From Micractinium sp. NFX-FRZ (lineage: Eukaryota > Chlorophyta > Trebouxiophyceae > Chlorellales > Chlorellaceae): a stretch of DNA of 64,000 nt. Below are positions 10,518-21,627 of this stretch, piece by piece (position 1 is the stretch's first letter; each line of letters opens with the position of its first letter). The position numbers were made by a program, and so were the translations under genes. A model generated the notes under the pieces. That model had not been told where the DNA came from. It did no database searches and saw only the letters and a list, made by a program, of their open reading frames with translations. The DNA lies in contig JAPTJF010000218.1 in assembly GCA_029339195.1 (NCBI GenBank), forward strand, positions 1-64,000, written 5' to 3'.

Positions 10518-12434
10518 ATGATGGTGAGTCGTGCCAGCAGCAAACTTGAGGGGCCTGCAAGGGGCATCCGGCAGCCCAAGAGTGCGGCAACAAGCCGGCT
10601 GCTGTCCCTCGCCAACCCGTCAGCCTGTCTGTTCTGCGCTGCCATCCAGCTCCGAAAGCATATTCAGCCGAGAAAGAGGGCGGGCCGTCGCTGCCACCAC
10701 CGCCGCAAGCTTGTCGCCCGCCGCCACCGCCTCGACAGTCTCCTGCGCGACGCACATCCTGACACCCTTCCACGCTGCTGCCTGCAGGAGGCGTTGGTGC
10801 TGGACTTGACGGTGCCTGCTGCCAAGGAGACGGCGCTGCTGGAGCTGAGCAAGAAGCGGGAGTCGTTCCCCGAGCTGGCCCCCTACCTCTGGCACAGCTT
10901 TGGCACCATGGCGGCGCTGCTGCAGGAGATTGTGTCCATCTACCCCATGCTGCAGCCGCCCAGCCTCACGGCGCACGCCTCCAACCGCGTGTGCAACGCG
11001 CTGGCGCTGCTGCAGTGTGTGGCTTCGCACCCAGAGACGCGCAGCCTCTTCCTGCAGGGTGGGTGCTGGGTGCTGCGCTCACGCTGTGTTAGGTGTCCGT
11101 GCAAGGCCTCCTGCTGCGGGCGCCTGGTGCTGGGTGCTGCAGTAGATTGATGGGTGCAGGAGTCAGCGTGCATCGCTGCCCTGCTGCCGCCGGTAATGCG
11201 GCACAGACTCCCAGGCTGCCAGCAAGCCATCTTGTGTGCGCCATGACAGCGGCTGACAGCCCTTGGGCCCTGCCCCCCACTACCCCCTGCAGCCCACATC
11301 CCGCTCTTCCTCTACCCTTTTCTCAACACCATCAGCAAGACGCGGCCCTTTGAGTACCTGCGGCTCACCAGCCTGGGAGTCATCGGAGCGCTGGTCAAGG
11401 TGGGCGGCCATGAGGGTGCGGCTTGTCGTTCAGTGCTGGGCAAGGCTGCGGGGTGGAGCAGGGCAGGACGGGGCTGCTCCAACACAAGCGGCACAGCTGC
11501 TGCTGTCCTGCTGTCCTGTACTGCGCTGCTGCCGCTGTCCTGACCCCCATTTACCCGCCAACCTACCTCCACTCTCACACCCTCCATGCACACTCTGGCT
11601 CACTTCTCCCTGATGCGGAGGTGGACAACTCAAGAGGCAGTCAATGCTCCCCCCTGATCCCATACTGTACTACATCACCAAACCGCTTGCACCCACTCCA
11701 CCCTCCGCAGGTGGACGACACGGAGGTGATCAACTTCCTGCTGTCCACCGAGATCATCCCGCTGTGCCTGCGCACCATGGAGACGGGCAGCGAGCTGTCC
11801 AAGACGGTGGCCACCTTCATTGTGCAGAAGATACTGCTGGACTCGGTGGGCCTGGCATACATCTGCGCCACCGCCGAGCGCTTCTTCGCCGTGGGCGCCG
11901 TGCTGTCCAGCATGGTGACCGGGCTGGCGGAGCAGCCGTCGGTGCGCCTGCTCAAGCACATCATCCGCTGCTACCTGCGCCTCAGGTGGGGCCGGGTGGG
12001 GACAGGCAGGGCTGGGCAAGCGAGTGGGTGCTGGTACGCATGGTGCAGGAGGAAGGGGGTGCCAGGGCAGCTGAGCAGGGCGCGGGCTGGTTGGGCGCTG
12101 TTGGCGTGTGGGATGCTGCAATGAGCCCGGACACGCACACAGAGCGCTCCCAGCACAACCCAGCACATACCTGCCACCACCTGCTCTGCCTGCCCAGCTC
12201 ACGCCCCATGCCCCGCCCCGCCCCTGCAGCGACAACCCGCGTGCGCGCGAGGCGCTGCGCCAGTGCCTGCCCGACCTGCTGCGCAACCCCCAGTTCACGG
12301 CCTGCCTCAAGGACGACGTCACCACGCGGCGCTGGCTGGCGCAGCTGCTGGTCAACGTGGGGCACGTGGCGGACGCTGCCGCCCTGGGCACCGACGTGGT
12401 GGGGCCCACGCCGCCGGTGCAGGCTGCCGCCTGA
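10518..12434 (+). CDS. CNOT9: CCR4-NOT complex subunit 9 (Rcd1/Caf40)
   Basis: Exons 10518-10523, 10788-11058, 11293-11399, 11711-11985 and 12230-12434; phases agree, 287 residues. The sequence follows the CNOT9 armadillo-repeat core closely: [74 protein letters not shown] and [16 protein letters not shown]9 is a core subunit of the CCR4-NOT deadenylase complex and binds Trp-containing partners such as GW182-type proteins and CNOT1. The protein starts almost directly at the conserved core: the first coding exon is only two Met codons ending in a consensus donor. No in-frame ATG exists further upstream in that exon, so the N-terminal tail common in other eukaryotes appears absent. The C-terminus is a short PVQAAA tail. 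A TGTAA element lies 190 bases past the stop. Confidence 0.93.
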
Positions 12435-12624
12435 GCAGACCACTGTTGCTGAGCTGCGTGAGCGGCGGGCTTTCGGTACAGATGCAGCAGCAGACAACCG
12501 AGGCAGCAGCACTGGCTGGCGGGTGCTGCCTTTTGTGTCAACCTGTGCAAAGGGCAGCCCGGCCTGGGCTTTGGAGCCACTGTTGGTGATGTCTTTCAGC
12601 ATAAGAAGTGTTAACGCAAAAGCC

Positions 12625-12629
12625 TGTAA
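12625..12629 (+). terminator. Putative TGTAA polyadenylation signal of CNOT9
   Basis: TGTAA is the usual polyadenylation element in green algae. This copy lies about 190 bases past the CNOT9 stop codon in the right orientation. Confidence 0.5.
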
Positions 12630-12660
12630 CATTGTGTGTCAACACAACACAATCATCATG

Positions 12661-14378
12661 TCACCGTCTGCCTGCTGCTGTTGCTGCAGCATTTCTGCCA
12701 CTACTGCTGTTGCTGCTGCTCCCTCTGCTGCTGCTCCAGCTTTCGCTGCTTGATTTTCTGCTGCCACTTTTCTTGCTTCTGCTTCTTCCGTCCCTGGGGC
12801 TGCTGCTGTTGCTGCTGCTGCTGCCGCTCTTCCTGCAGCTGCCGCTTCTTCTGCTTCCTCTTTTGCTTCTGCTGCCCCCGCCGCTGGCGCCGGTCCAGGG
12901 GGCATAATCGTGCCACTTCAGCTCTGCAGCCTTGCCGCTGCGCCCCAGGCGGTCCCCAATCAGCTGCCAGTCCAGCGCTTCACTGCCCAGCAGCGCCGCT
13001 GCTGCCGCCGCCGCGTAGGCTGCTCCTGTTGCTGCTGCTGCCCTCTCTAAGGCGGCTGCCGCTGCTCCCCCCAAGGCCGCAGCTGCCGCTGCTGCTGTAC
13101 CTGCCGCCGCTGCTGCTGCTGCTGCTGCCCGTTTCCTTCTGGAATCGGTGACTGCATACTGAGCACTGGAGCGGTTGGCGGGCAGGGCACTGCAGCTGGC
13201 CGGGGGTCAGGTTGGGCGTACTCAGAATGCTGCCCGTCACCCCCGGAGGGAGAAGTGAGAATGTGGCTAGGTGGTGGTGCTGGGTTGATGTGCGCTCCCC
13301 CAGCCGCAGCGGCGGGGCCGGGAGGGGGCCAGGCACATGGGGGTGGCATGGCGCGAGCGGGCACTTGCCCAGGAGCTGGGTGACTGGGCGGCTGGGTGAA
13401 GAAGTGCGCCGCAGGAGGGCAGAAGGCAGAGTGGGGGTGACCCGCTGGCGCCACGTACATGAGGTGCTGCAGGCAGAGGCAAGGGTGCGAGTAGAGTGTT
13501 AGCCATACTCTGGGGCGGCACACGCAAAGAGGGCCGCTTCGCAGGCCATGCCGGGGAGCATCATGACATGCGCACTGAAGCAGCGCCCAGCACCTCTCAC
13601 CAGGTGGGGGCGGGGCCCAGCATACAGCGCATGCATGGTGGCCGTCTCTCGCTGCTGCTGCTGCAGCGTAGGCATCTTGGGCTGCGGCGGTGGAGCTGGA
13701 GCAGTGGGCAGCGCTGGGGCGGGAGCGTCTGCAGGGAGGAGAGGGAGCAGCCAGGGTTAGGTGTGTGGGCTCCGCAGCCATGCGCAGTTGAGCGCAGCTG
13801 GTGGCACAGCGTGCGTCAAGGGACAAGCAGGCACACACGCAAAGCAGCAATGTACAGTGTTGAAAGCCGTGTGGAGGTGTGCAGGCCAGTGGCCTGGCAG
13901 GCAGGAAAGGAAGGCGGGGAGGCACTGGGCAACAGGTCCCAACCCAGAGCCGCAGCTCACCCCCGCGCAGCGCCCTGCCTGCCTGCACCACCGCCGCCAG
14001 CGGCTGCCCCAGGTAAGCAGCAGCCAGCCGCCAGAAATGCAGGCTGCGCAGCTGGCGGGCAGGGCTGAAGGCTGCACCCAGCTTGCGCTGCTGGAAGAAG
14101 GGCTCGCTCATCAGGCGCAGCAGCTCGGCGCGGTCGGCGCGCGGCAGATTACGCTGCTCCGGCTGTACCTCTGTGTTATGCGGGTTGCCAGCGCTGCCTG
14201 CTTGTGCGTGCTGGTGACGGGGGCCGTGGCCGTGCTGAGGTGCTGCCGGCGCACGCGCAAGGCGCCCGCTCCAGCCGCCGGCGTTGCAAGCGCCACCGCT
14301 GCCGCTGCCTCCACTGCCCGCGCTGCCTGGACCTGCACGATGGGCAGCAAGCGGCCAAAGGAAGCACCAGGCGCGCAT
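12661..14378 (-). CDS. SANT/Myb-like protein, array copy A (divergent; 3' half uncertain)
   Basis: First of three tandem relatives. Exon 1 (14378-13961) encodes a Gly/Ala-rich leader and then the array-specific domain PRADRAELLRLMSEPFFQQR.., with FWRLAAAYLGQPLAAVVQAG. Exon 2 (13728-13601) is Pro/Gln-rich and exon 3 begins at 13467 (HLMYVAPAGHP..). Farther on, one frame holds a SANT/Myb-like segment, LDWQLIGDRLGRSGKAAELKW, but reaching it from exon 3 needs an intron or frame change between about 13250 and 13120 that I could not place. After the SANT piece two frames are both open: a Ser/Arg/Gly-rich one ending at 12661 and a Lys/Gln/Arg-rich coiled-coil-like one ending near 12701. The second SANT domain and C-terminal module of copies B and C are missing. 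Probably a nuclear DNA-binding protein; the exact product is unresolved. Confidence 0.45.
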
Positions 14379-15016
14379 GAATGAAGCCCAGGCGGGCCTG
14401 GCGCAGGGCCAGTCATACAAGGTTGGCCCAGCAAACGCCTGGGCTTCAGCATGGTAGCATGCTAGGTCCACAGCCCAGCTCACCAGGGCTCATGGCTGGC
14501 TCCTGGGCGCCCCTGAGCAGCCTCATGCCGCTCGGGGCTGCGTTTGGGGTGTCAACTAGGAGCTTCGGCGGCAATGTGCGATCGCTGAGTGGCTGAAAGA
14601 CTTTCCCTGCACTGCTCCGAGCCTGAACGTGTGAGGGCGATGCATTATAAACCCGCCGGCACGCTTTCCACCTGCCGGCGTCGGAGCTTGGAGCCCTGCA
14701 CAATGCTTGGCCCTGCCTCATTCGTTCTCTGCTCTCACACGTTGCCATCAGCAGCCAGCACAACTGACTCAGGCAAGCAGCATCAAGCAAAGCAGTGCAC
14801 GACCATGATGCAGCTGCCCCAGAGCAAGCTTGGCACTACCCTGTGCTCAGTGCTTCCCGCCAGCTCCACTTCAAGACCTCTGCTTGTGCGATTACAGATG
14901 CGCAGGCTGCACGCATTAGTTGCAAAAGATGAGCAAGCGAGACAGACACACTCAGCCACTCGGCCAGCGCCTCTGCCGGCCCGAGCCTGCCACGCTTGAG
15001 CCTGCCACACCGCAAC
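14379..15016. other. Spacer between array copies A and B (duplicated promoter/3' UTR)
   Basis: Bases 14420-15016 correspond almost throughout to 17642-18278, the spacer between copies B and C, so the promoter of one gene and the 3' end of the next were duplicated together. A TATA-like sequence (tttataatg on the minus strand, about 14643-14653) lies upstream of copy A. A TTACA element at 14892-14896 suits the 3' end of copy B. No other gene is seen. Confidence 0.6.
14892..14896 (-). terminator. Putative polyadenylation signal of array copy B
   Basis: TTACA on the plus strand reads TGTAA on the minus strand, about 125 bases past the stop codon of copy B. The same element lies at the same distance behind copy C (18155-18159). 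Confidence 0.5.
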
Positions 15017-17376
15017 TCAGTTGGGGCTCCTGCTGTTCTTGCCCAACAGCGGCGTGGCGGTGGCTGCGGGCCGCTTCTTGCGTGGCCGCTTCTTCTCTTC
15101 CAGCCACCACTCCTCATCAGGCAGCAGCCGCCACTGCACCTCCCGCCCCACTTTCACACTCGCCTGCTGGATGCCCGGGTGGTTTCCTACACTTCTCAAC
15201 ACGCTTTTGTGCCACCTGCAGCGAGCACGGCAGATTGGAACTCGCCCGTTCAACATGATGAACACACGAGCGGCAGTCAAAGACACACAAGGTTCCACAG
15301 GGCAGGCTCACCTGAGCGTCGACTTTTGTCCTTGTACAACCTGGAAGTGCTCCGGCAGCAGCTGGCCAAACAGCCCAGGAGTCTGTTCCAGGGCTGTGCA
15401 AATCTGGCTGCAAGTAGCTGTGCGGTCGGGCATGGAGCGTAGGATGGTCTCCACCATACCGTGGAACAGGCCAGTCATGCGGGGCGCGGGTTTGGAGGCA
15501 GGGCCTGTGGAGGGAAGCCGAGAAATGATCAGCAATGCCCGCCACAGTAAGGCACCCAGCAATGGCAGAACGGGCATGCGAAAATAAATTCCTCGTGCCT
15601 GCTTAACCATTGTTTTTTCTCACCTGCAGCCGACTTGTAGCGCTCACGCTCGTATCGATGGCGCGCAGCTTCGCCACCGACGTCAAACTGCTGGCCAATG
15701 CTCTCCCAGCTGCGCTTGCTGCTGCCCAGCCTCTGCAAGCCGCATGAGCTCTGCCACATCCTCGGGCTCCCAGTGCTTATGATCTGCAGCTGCATGGGGC
15801 ACTGGCAAAGCCTGCCCCTCGACTGATGGAGCAGCCGCCGCCGCAGCAGCAGCAGCAGCTGCGCCACGTGTTTGGCTCGTGCTGGGCTGCTGGGCGGGTG
15901 GGTTGGCTGCCGGAGCCGCCGCCGCCGCCAGCTGCTGCTGCTGCTGCTGCCCCTGGACGGGCTGCCCTGCCGGCGGCTGCTGCGCCACGGCTTGCCTGCT
16001 CATGCGCGACCAGTGGCTCTGCACCGCACCACTGCTGCGCCCCAGGTGATCCGCAATCAACTGCCAGTCCAGCTCAGCGCTGCCCAGCACCGCCTGCCTG
16101 TGCTCAGCACTGGTGGCCAGCAGGCGCAGTTGCCCCTCCTGCTCCAGCCACCGCTTTTTGGACGAGGGCGGCCTGGCTGCTGCTGCTGCAGCTGCTGCCC
16201 CTGCTGCCGCTGCTGCTGCTGCTTCACGCTTGGCACTGTCAGCCCCGTTGGCTGCTGCACAGGGCAGCTCCTCACTGGGTGCTGCCGGCAGCGAGGGAGC
16301 ACAGGGCAGCTGGGGACCCCGGGCACCCTGTGCAGGCGTCTGCTTAGCAGCTGCCGGCAGCATGGGCTCGGCTGCTGCCGCCTGCTGTTGCCTGTGCACC
16401 TTCTTGGCCTTCTTCCGGGCGGGCCGTTCCTGCGCCACTGCAGCGCTGCCAGCCTGGTGCTCCTCAGCAGCAGGCACCGCTGCCGCTGCCAGCCGGCTGC
16501 CGCGCTCCTGCTGCAGCCTCTTGCCCTTCTTCACCTTCTTCTTGGTGCGCTGCAGGCTGGCTGGAGGGGCTGGCTGCTCAGCTGCCAATGCAGGCACTGG
16601 CACTGGCATTGCTGCCTCCTCGTCTTCTGGCTGCCGCGCGCGGCTGCGCTTGTGCGTGCGCTTGGCTGCCGCAGGGGATGCATGTGCCGCTGCTGCACCG
16701 TCCTTGGCTGCAGTGTCCTCCGCTGCCACCGGCATGCCAGCAGAGCTGATAGGCGCCAAGCTGACGGCCGCGGCTGGCGAGAGCGGCGGTGCACCTGGCA
16801 CGGGCACTGCCTGCTGCTGCTGCCCTGGCAACGCCTGCCTGCGACGCCGCAGCTGCTGCACGCCCTCAGTCCACAGCCGATCGGCGTCTGCGGGAGCGAA
16901 TTGGGGCAGCCAGCAGCCAGGTGGGTCAGCAATGCTGCTCAGCTGGGTGCAGGTGGCAGGACGAGGGCTGGCAGGCAGGAAGGCGGGCAGGCACAGCAGG
17001 GCAGGATGCCGGCAAGCAGGCGCTGGCAGGGCAGGTGGTACAACAGGCCTGTGCAGGTGTGTAGGTATGGAAGGGAAGGTGGGCGGGCACGGGCCACACA
17101 AGCGCAGCCATCATAACCACAGCAGCGCATCTTACCCGTGCGCAGCCGCATGCCCGCCTGCATCACCGCCGCCAGCGGCTGCCCCAGGTACACTGCTGCC
17201 AGCCGCCAGAACCTCTGGCTGCGCAGCTGCTGGGCAGGGGTGAAGGCTGCACCCAGCTTGCGCTGCTGGAAGAATGGCTCGCTCATCAGGCGCAGCAGCT
17301 CGGCGCGGTCGGCGCGCGGCAGGCGGCCGCCCCGGTGACTGTTGTGGTGCTGCTGATTCTCTTGCACTGGCACCAT
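15017..17376 (-). pseudogene. SANT/winged-helix-like protein, array copy B, frameshifted
   Basis: The exon plan matches copy C: 17376-17136, 16887-15624, 15504-15312 and 15215-15017. It has the N-terminal RLPRADRAELLRLMSEPFF domain, long Ala/Gln/Lys-rich linkers with basic nuclear-localisation-like clusters (RTKKKVKKGKR, RPARKKAKK), and a first SANT/Myb domain (ELDWQLIADHLGRSSGAVQ). In the second SANT domain, copy B lacks 23 bases present in copy C between the ELMRL and RLGSSKRSWESIG parts. The big exon is therefore 1264 bases long against 1335, and out of phase. The unspliced frame stops at 15683, while the remainder of SANT 2 and the complete C-terminal domain (LFHGMVETILRSMPDRTATC.., WHKSVLRSVGNHPGIQQ) stay open in another frame. 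It may be a recent pseudogene, a truncated but functional protein, or a sequencing error. Confidence 0.65.
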
Positions 17377-18278
17377 CTCAGCTTCCTCTTCCTCTGCTGA
17401 GCCACCGCCACTGTTTGCAGCACGTGCTACTCCCTGAGTGTGCCGCCACGCTCAGGTGGCCCCAGCGCACCCGCAAGGCGCCCTCCCCAGCCGCCGCTGC
17501 TGCCGCCGGTGCCGCGGCCGCGGCCGCCGCTCAGCGCAGGCAGCCCGCCCCCTGCGCAGGAGGGCACCAGCGGTAATGGGAGTTTTAGCGCGAAGTAGGG
17601 AAGCGGGCGAGCCCTGTAGCATGACAGCAGCCCCACTCGACAAGGTTGGCCCGTAGCTAGCCGCCTGGGCCTCTCTACAGAGCGCTGGCCCCCCTGACAT
17701 CCAGCTCACCACTGCTAACAGCGGGCTCCTGGTCGCCCTAGAGCAGCAGCCCGGCACTGCGTTTGAGGCGTCAACTGGGGGCTTGTGGCGGCTCTGTGCG
17801 ATCGCTGAATGACTGAAAGAATTCCCCTGCACTGCTACGAGCCTGGAAGCGGGAGGGCGAGCTGCACTAGAAACCCGCCGGCACGCTTTCCACCTGCCAG
17901 CGCTGGCGCTTGGAGCCCTGCACAATGCTTGGTCCTGCCTCATTCGTTCTCTGCTCTCACACAATGCCATCAGCAGCCAACACAACTGCCTCAGGCAAGC
18001 AGCATCGAGCAGAGCAGTGCACGACCAGGCGTGTCGTCGTACGATGCAGCCGCCCCGACCTCACAGACAGCACAACACTCGGCAATATTTGAGTGTTACT
18101 CGGTGCTTCCACCCAGCTCGGCCTTTTCACCTCTGCTGGTGCTGCCAAGCGCCATTACACGCGCGGGGTTGCTTGCATTTATGTCCGGAGATGAGCATGC
18201 GAAACAGACACACTCGGCCACTCAGTCAACATCGTTGCCAGCCCGAGCCTGGCACGCCTCAGCCTGCCACACCGCAGC
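17377..18278. other. Spacer between array copies B and C
   Basis: Duplicate of the A-B spacer at 14379-15016, longer at its left end. The TATA-like element seen there is not conserved here (tgcactagaaac in place of tgcattataaac). A TTACA element at 18155-18159 suits the 3' end of copy C. No independent gene is seen. Confidence 0.55.
18155..18159 (-). terminator. Putative polyadenylation signal of array copy C
   Basis: TGTAA on the minus strand about 120 bases past the copy C stop codon, mirrored in position behind copy B. Confidence 0.5.
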
Positions 18279-20695
18279 TCAGTTGGGGCTCCTGCTGTTC
18301 TTGCCCAGCAGCGGCGTGGCGGTGGTCGCGGGCCGCTTCTTGCACGGCTGCTTCTTCTCTTCCAGCCACTGCTCGTCAAGCAGCAGCCGCCACTGCACCT
18401 CCCGTCCCACCCTCACGCCCGTCTGCTGGATGCCAGCGTGGCGCGTCAGAGCGTTCCGCACGTTATCATGCCACCTGCAGCAACCATGATGCGTAATGGA
18501 AGTCAACGGTGCCACATGCACATGATGAATGCGTAAGTGGCAGTCAAGACACACAAGGTTCCACAGGGCAGGCTCACCTGAGCGTGTCCTTGAATCCTTG
18601 TACAACCTGGAAGTGCTCCGGCAGCAGCTGGCCGTACAGTCCCGGGTTCTGCTCCAGGGCTGTGCATATCTGATTCCTTGTGGCTGTGCGGTCGGGTATG
18701 GAGCGCAGGATGGTGTCCACCATGCCGTGGAACAGGCCAGTCATGCGGGGCGCGGGTTTGGAGGCAGGACCTGCAGGGGTCATTTCGTCAAGAATGAAGA
18801 AAGCATGGTGCTGTGCAATGCTGTATGCATTTTTCAACGAGCGCTCACCTGCAGCAGCCTTGCACTGCTCGTGGCGATACAGTGAGCGGGCCGCATGTCT
18901 GCTCACTCCAAAGTGTCGGCCGATGGACTCCCAGCTGCGCTTGCTAGCCCCCAGCCTCTGCACGCGGTACGGCTCATCCTCTGCCATGCGTATCAGCTCT
19001 GCCACATCCTCAGGCTCCCAGTGCTTGTTGTCTGGAGCTGCACCGGGCATCACTGGCAAAGCCTGCCCCTCCACTGATGGAGCAGCCGCAGCAGTCGCAG
19101 CAGCAGCTGCGCCACGTGGGTGGCTTGTGCTGCGCTGCAGGGTGGGTAGGTTGGCTGCCGGAGGCGCCGCCGCCAGCAGCAGCTGCTGCTGCGGCTGCTG
19201 CTGCTGTTGCTTGGGCTGCCCTGACAGCGGCTGCCGCGCCACGACTTGCCTGCTCATGCGCGACCAGTGGCTCTGCACCGCGCCACCGCTGCGCCCCAGG
19301 TGATCCGCAATCAACTGCCAGTCCAGCTCAGCGCTCCCCAGCACCGCCTGCCGGTGGGCAGCGCTGGTGGCCAGCAGGCGCAGCTGCCCCTCCTGCTCCA
19401 GCCACCGCTTTTTGGACGAGGGCGGCTTGGCTGGGGTGGGCGCTGGCACTGGCACTGCTGCTGCTGCTGCTGCCTCTGCTGCTGCTGCTGCAGGCTCGGT
19501 GCTGTCAGCCCCGTTGCCTGCTGCAGAGGGCAGCTCCTCACTGGGTGCTGCCGGCAGCGAGGGAGCGGAGGGCAGCTGGAGATTCCAAGCGCCCTGTGCA
19601 CGCTCCGCTGGCGTCTGCTCAGCAGCTGCCGGCAGCGTGGGCACGGCTGCTGCTGCCTGCTGCTGCCTGTGCGCGTTCTTGGCCTTCTTCCGGGCGGGCT
19701 GCTCAGCCGGCCGTTCCTGCGCCACTGCAGCGCTGCCAGGCTGCTGCTCCTCAGCAGCAGGCACCGGTGCCGCTGCCAGCTCGCTGCTGCCCTCCTGCTG
19801 CAGCCTCTTGCCCTTCTTCACCTTCTTCTTGGTGCGCTGCTGGCTGGCTGGAGGGGCTGGCTGCTCAGCTGCCAATGCAGGCACTGGCACTGCCACGGCT
19901 GCCTCCTCGTCTTCTGGCTGCCGCACGTGGCGGCGCTTGTGCGTGCGCTTGGCTGCTGCAGGGGATGCATGTGCTGATGCTGCACCCTCCTCGGCTGCAG
20001 TGTCCTCCGCTGGTGCAGAGCTAGAAGGGGCCGCCGCCGCGGCTGGCGAGAGCGGCGGTGCACCTGGCACGGGCACTGCCTGCTGCTGCTGACCCGGCGA
20101 CGCCTGCTTGCGGCGCCGCAGCTGCTCGCGCTGCAGTCGTTCGTGCAGCTGCTGCACGCCCTCAATCCACAGCCGATCGGCGTCTGCGGGAGCGAATTGG
20201 GGCAGCCAGCAGCGAGATGGGTCAGCAATGTTCCGTGGCCGGATGCAGGTGGCAGTACAGGGCTGGCAGGCAGGAAGGCGGGCAGGCACAGCAACACAGG
20301 ATGCCGGGCAAGCAGGCGCTGACAGGGCAGGGCAGGGCAGGGCAGGGCAATAAAAGGGTGGCACACGGGCCTGGGCAGGTGTGCAGGTTTTGAAGGGAAG
20401 GTGAGCGGGCACGGGCCAAACAAGCGCAACAATGGCCACAGCAGCGCAGCTCACCAGTGCGCAGCCGCATGCCCGCCTGCATCACCGCCGCCAGTGGCTG
20501 CCCCAGGTACACTGCTGCCAGCCGCCAGAACCTCTGGCTGCGCAGCTGCTGAGAAGGCTTGAAGGCTGCGCCCAGCTTGCGCTGCTGGAAGAATGGCTCG
20601 CTCATCAGGCGCAGCAGCTCGGCGCGGTCGGCGCGCGGCAGGCGGCCGCCCCAGTGACTGTTGTGGTGCTGCTGATACTCTTGCACTGGCACCAT
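18279..20695 (-). CDS. Double-SANT / winged-helix-like nuclear protein, array copy C (intact)
   Basis: Exons 20695-20455, 20183-18849, 18770-18578 and 18474-18279 join in phase into 654 residues. Visible parts, in order: an acidic start; an array-specific helical domain at about 10-75 (PRADRAELLRLMSEPFFQQR, FWRLAAVYLGQPL); Ala/Pro/Gln-rich linkers with basic clusters; SANT/Myb 1 at about 339-395 (KKRWLEQEGQL.., LDWQLIADHLGRSGGAVQ); and SANT/Myb 2 at about 468-522 (HWEPEDVAELIRM.., SWESIGRHFGVSRHAARSLY). The C-terminal domain at about 525-630 (MVDTILRSIPDRTATRNQIC, WHDNVRNALTRHAGIQ, VQWRLLLDE) resembles a winged-helix fold in pattern. Before the ATG at 20695 a stop codon precedes in frame. A nuclear DNA- or chromatin-binding regulator is the best guess. 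I do not recognise the full architecture from any named family. Confidence 0.72.
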
Positions 20696-21627
20696 CTCAG
20701 CTTCCTCTTCCTCTGCTGAGCCACCGCTACTGTGTGCAGCACGCGCTGGTCCCTGAGGGTGCCGCCACGCTCAGGTGGCGCTGGCGCACCCGCAAGGCGC
20801 CCTCCCCAGCCGCCGCTGCTGCCGTCGGTGCCGCGGCCGCAGCCGCCGCTGCCTGCCCGTGCGCAGGAGGGCATAGGAGTTTCATCGCGCAGTTAAACAA
20901 CCTGGGCGAGCCTTTGGCAGCCCCAATCGACTCGGTTGGCCTACAGGTAGCCGTCTGGCCGTCTGGCGTTGGCTCCTCCCACCACTGCTCGCAGCCGGCT
21001 GTTGGTCGCCCAGAGCAGCAGTAGCAGCAGGGGCAATGGCAACACTCAGCCCACTTTCGTGCTCACCCCACGGGCACAGGGCACGGCTGCGTGAACGTGC
21101 GGTTTGCGGGCTGCGGCAGTGAGCACTTTGAGGACTGCTGCCAAGACCTTTTAGGGTCTGCTCAGGCAACAGAGTGTGCTTGGACGGTGCAAGGCTCGGG
21201 GGGGAGGAGCAGCAATCAAGCCTGGCAACACACTTTCCACCTGCCTAACAGTTGTTGACACTCTTTTGGGCACCCAGCTGTCTCCACTCACGAGTCTCAA
21301 TCAATGTGCTGAGATCTGCCTGGGCGAACAGGGCTGAGCGGGGCATGTCACCCAAAACTGACAGCGGTGCTCATGCGTCGCGCTCACAGCCGTTCAACGT
21401 GCTTAAGATGGTTTGGAGGGAGCAGGGTGCAGTGCGCAAGCCTGGGAAAACAGGTGGTGAGGACAGAACACGAGCAGGGGAGACAGTGATGCAATTAGGC
21501 ATTTCTGAGAGTCAACACGCGCACGCTCGTCACGGCACGACATTCGCACACGCACAACTCGAGGCTGGCTTGCACCAAGGCTCTCGGGGCACACTCTTGT
21601 CCCACATGGCTGGCTGGATGCCCAGCT
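20696..21627. other. Gene-free stretch between array copy C and the malonyltransferase gene
   Basis: The left part up to about 21000 is the diverged upstream flank of the duplicated unit, and a decayed trace of the cacgctttccacctgcc block lies near 21220. The right part should be the 3' UTR of the malonyltransferase gene. No exon or RNA gene is supported. Confidence 0.5.

Larger units (their letters stand above)
14420..21000. repeat. Tandem segmental duplication carrying the SANT-family genes
   Basis: Matching landmarks recur at a fixed offset. The aaggttggccc-type block is at 14420, 17642 and (diverged) 20932, giving units of about 3222 and 3290 bases. The acccgccggcacgctttccacc block is at 14651 and 17873, with a decayed relative near 21220. 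Each unit spans a gene's 5' flank, the whole neighbouring gene and its 3' end. Copies B and C are close relatives, while the left part of copy A differs, so the array grew by at least two rounds of duplication. Confidence 0.8.

Noticed and set aside
15826..17243. Long plus-strand open frames over array copies B and C (also 19077-20092)
   Set aside because: Antisense shadows of the Ala/Gln-rich SANT genes; they read as Leu/Cys/Arg-rich low complexity with no domain.
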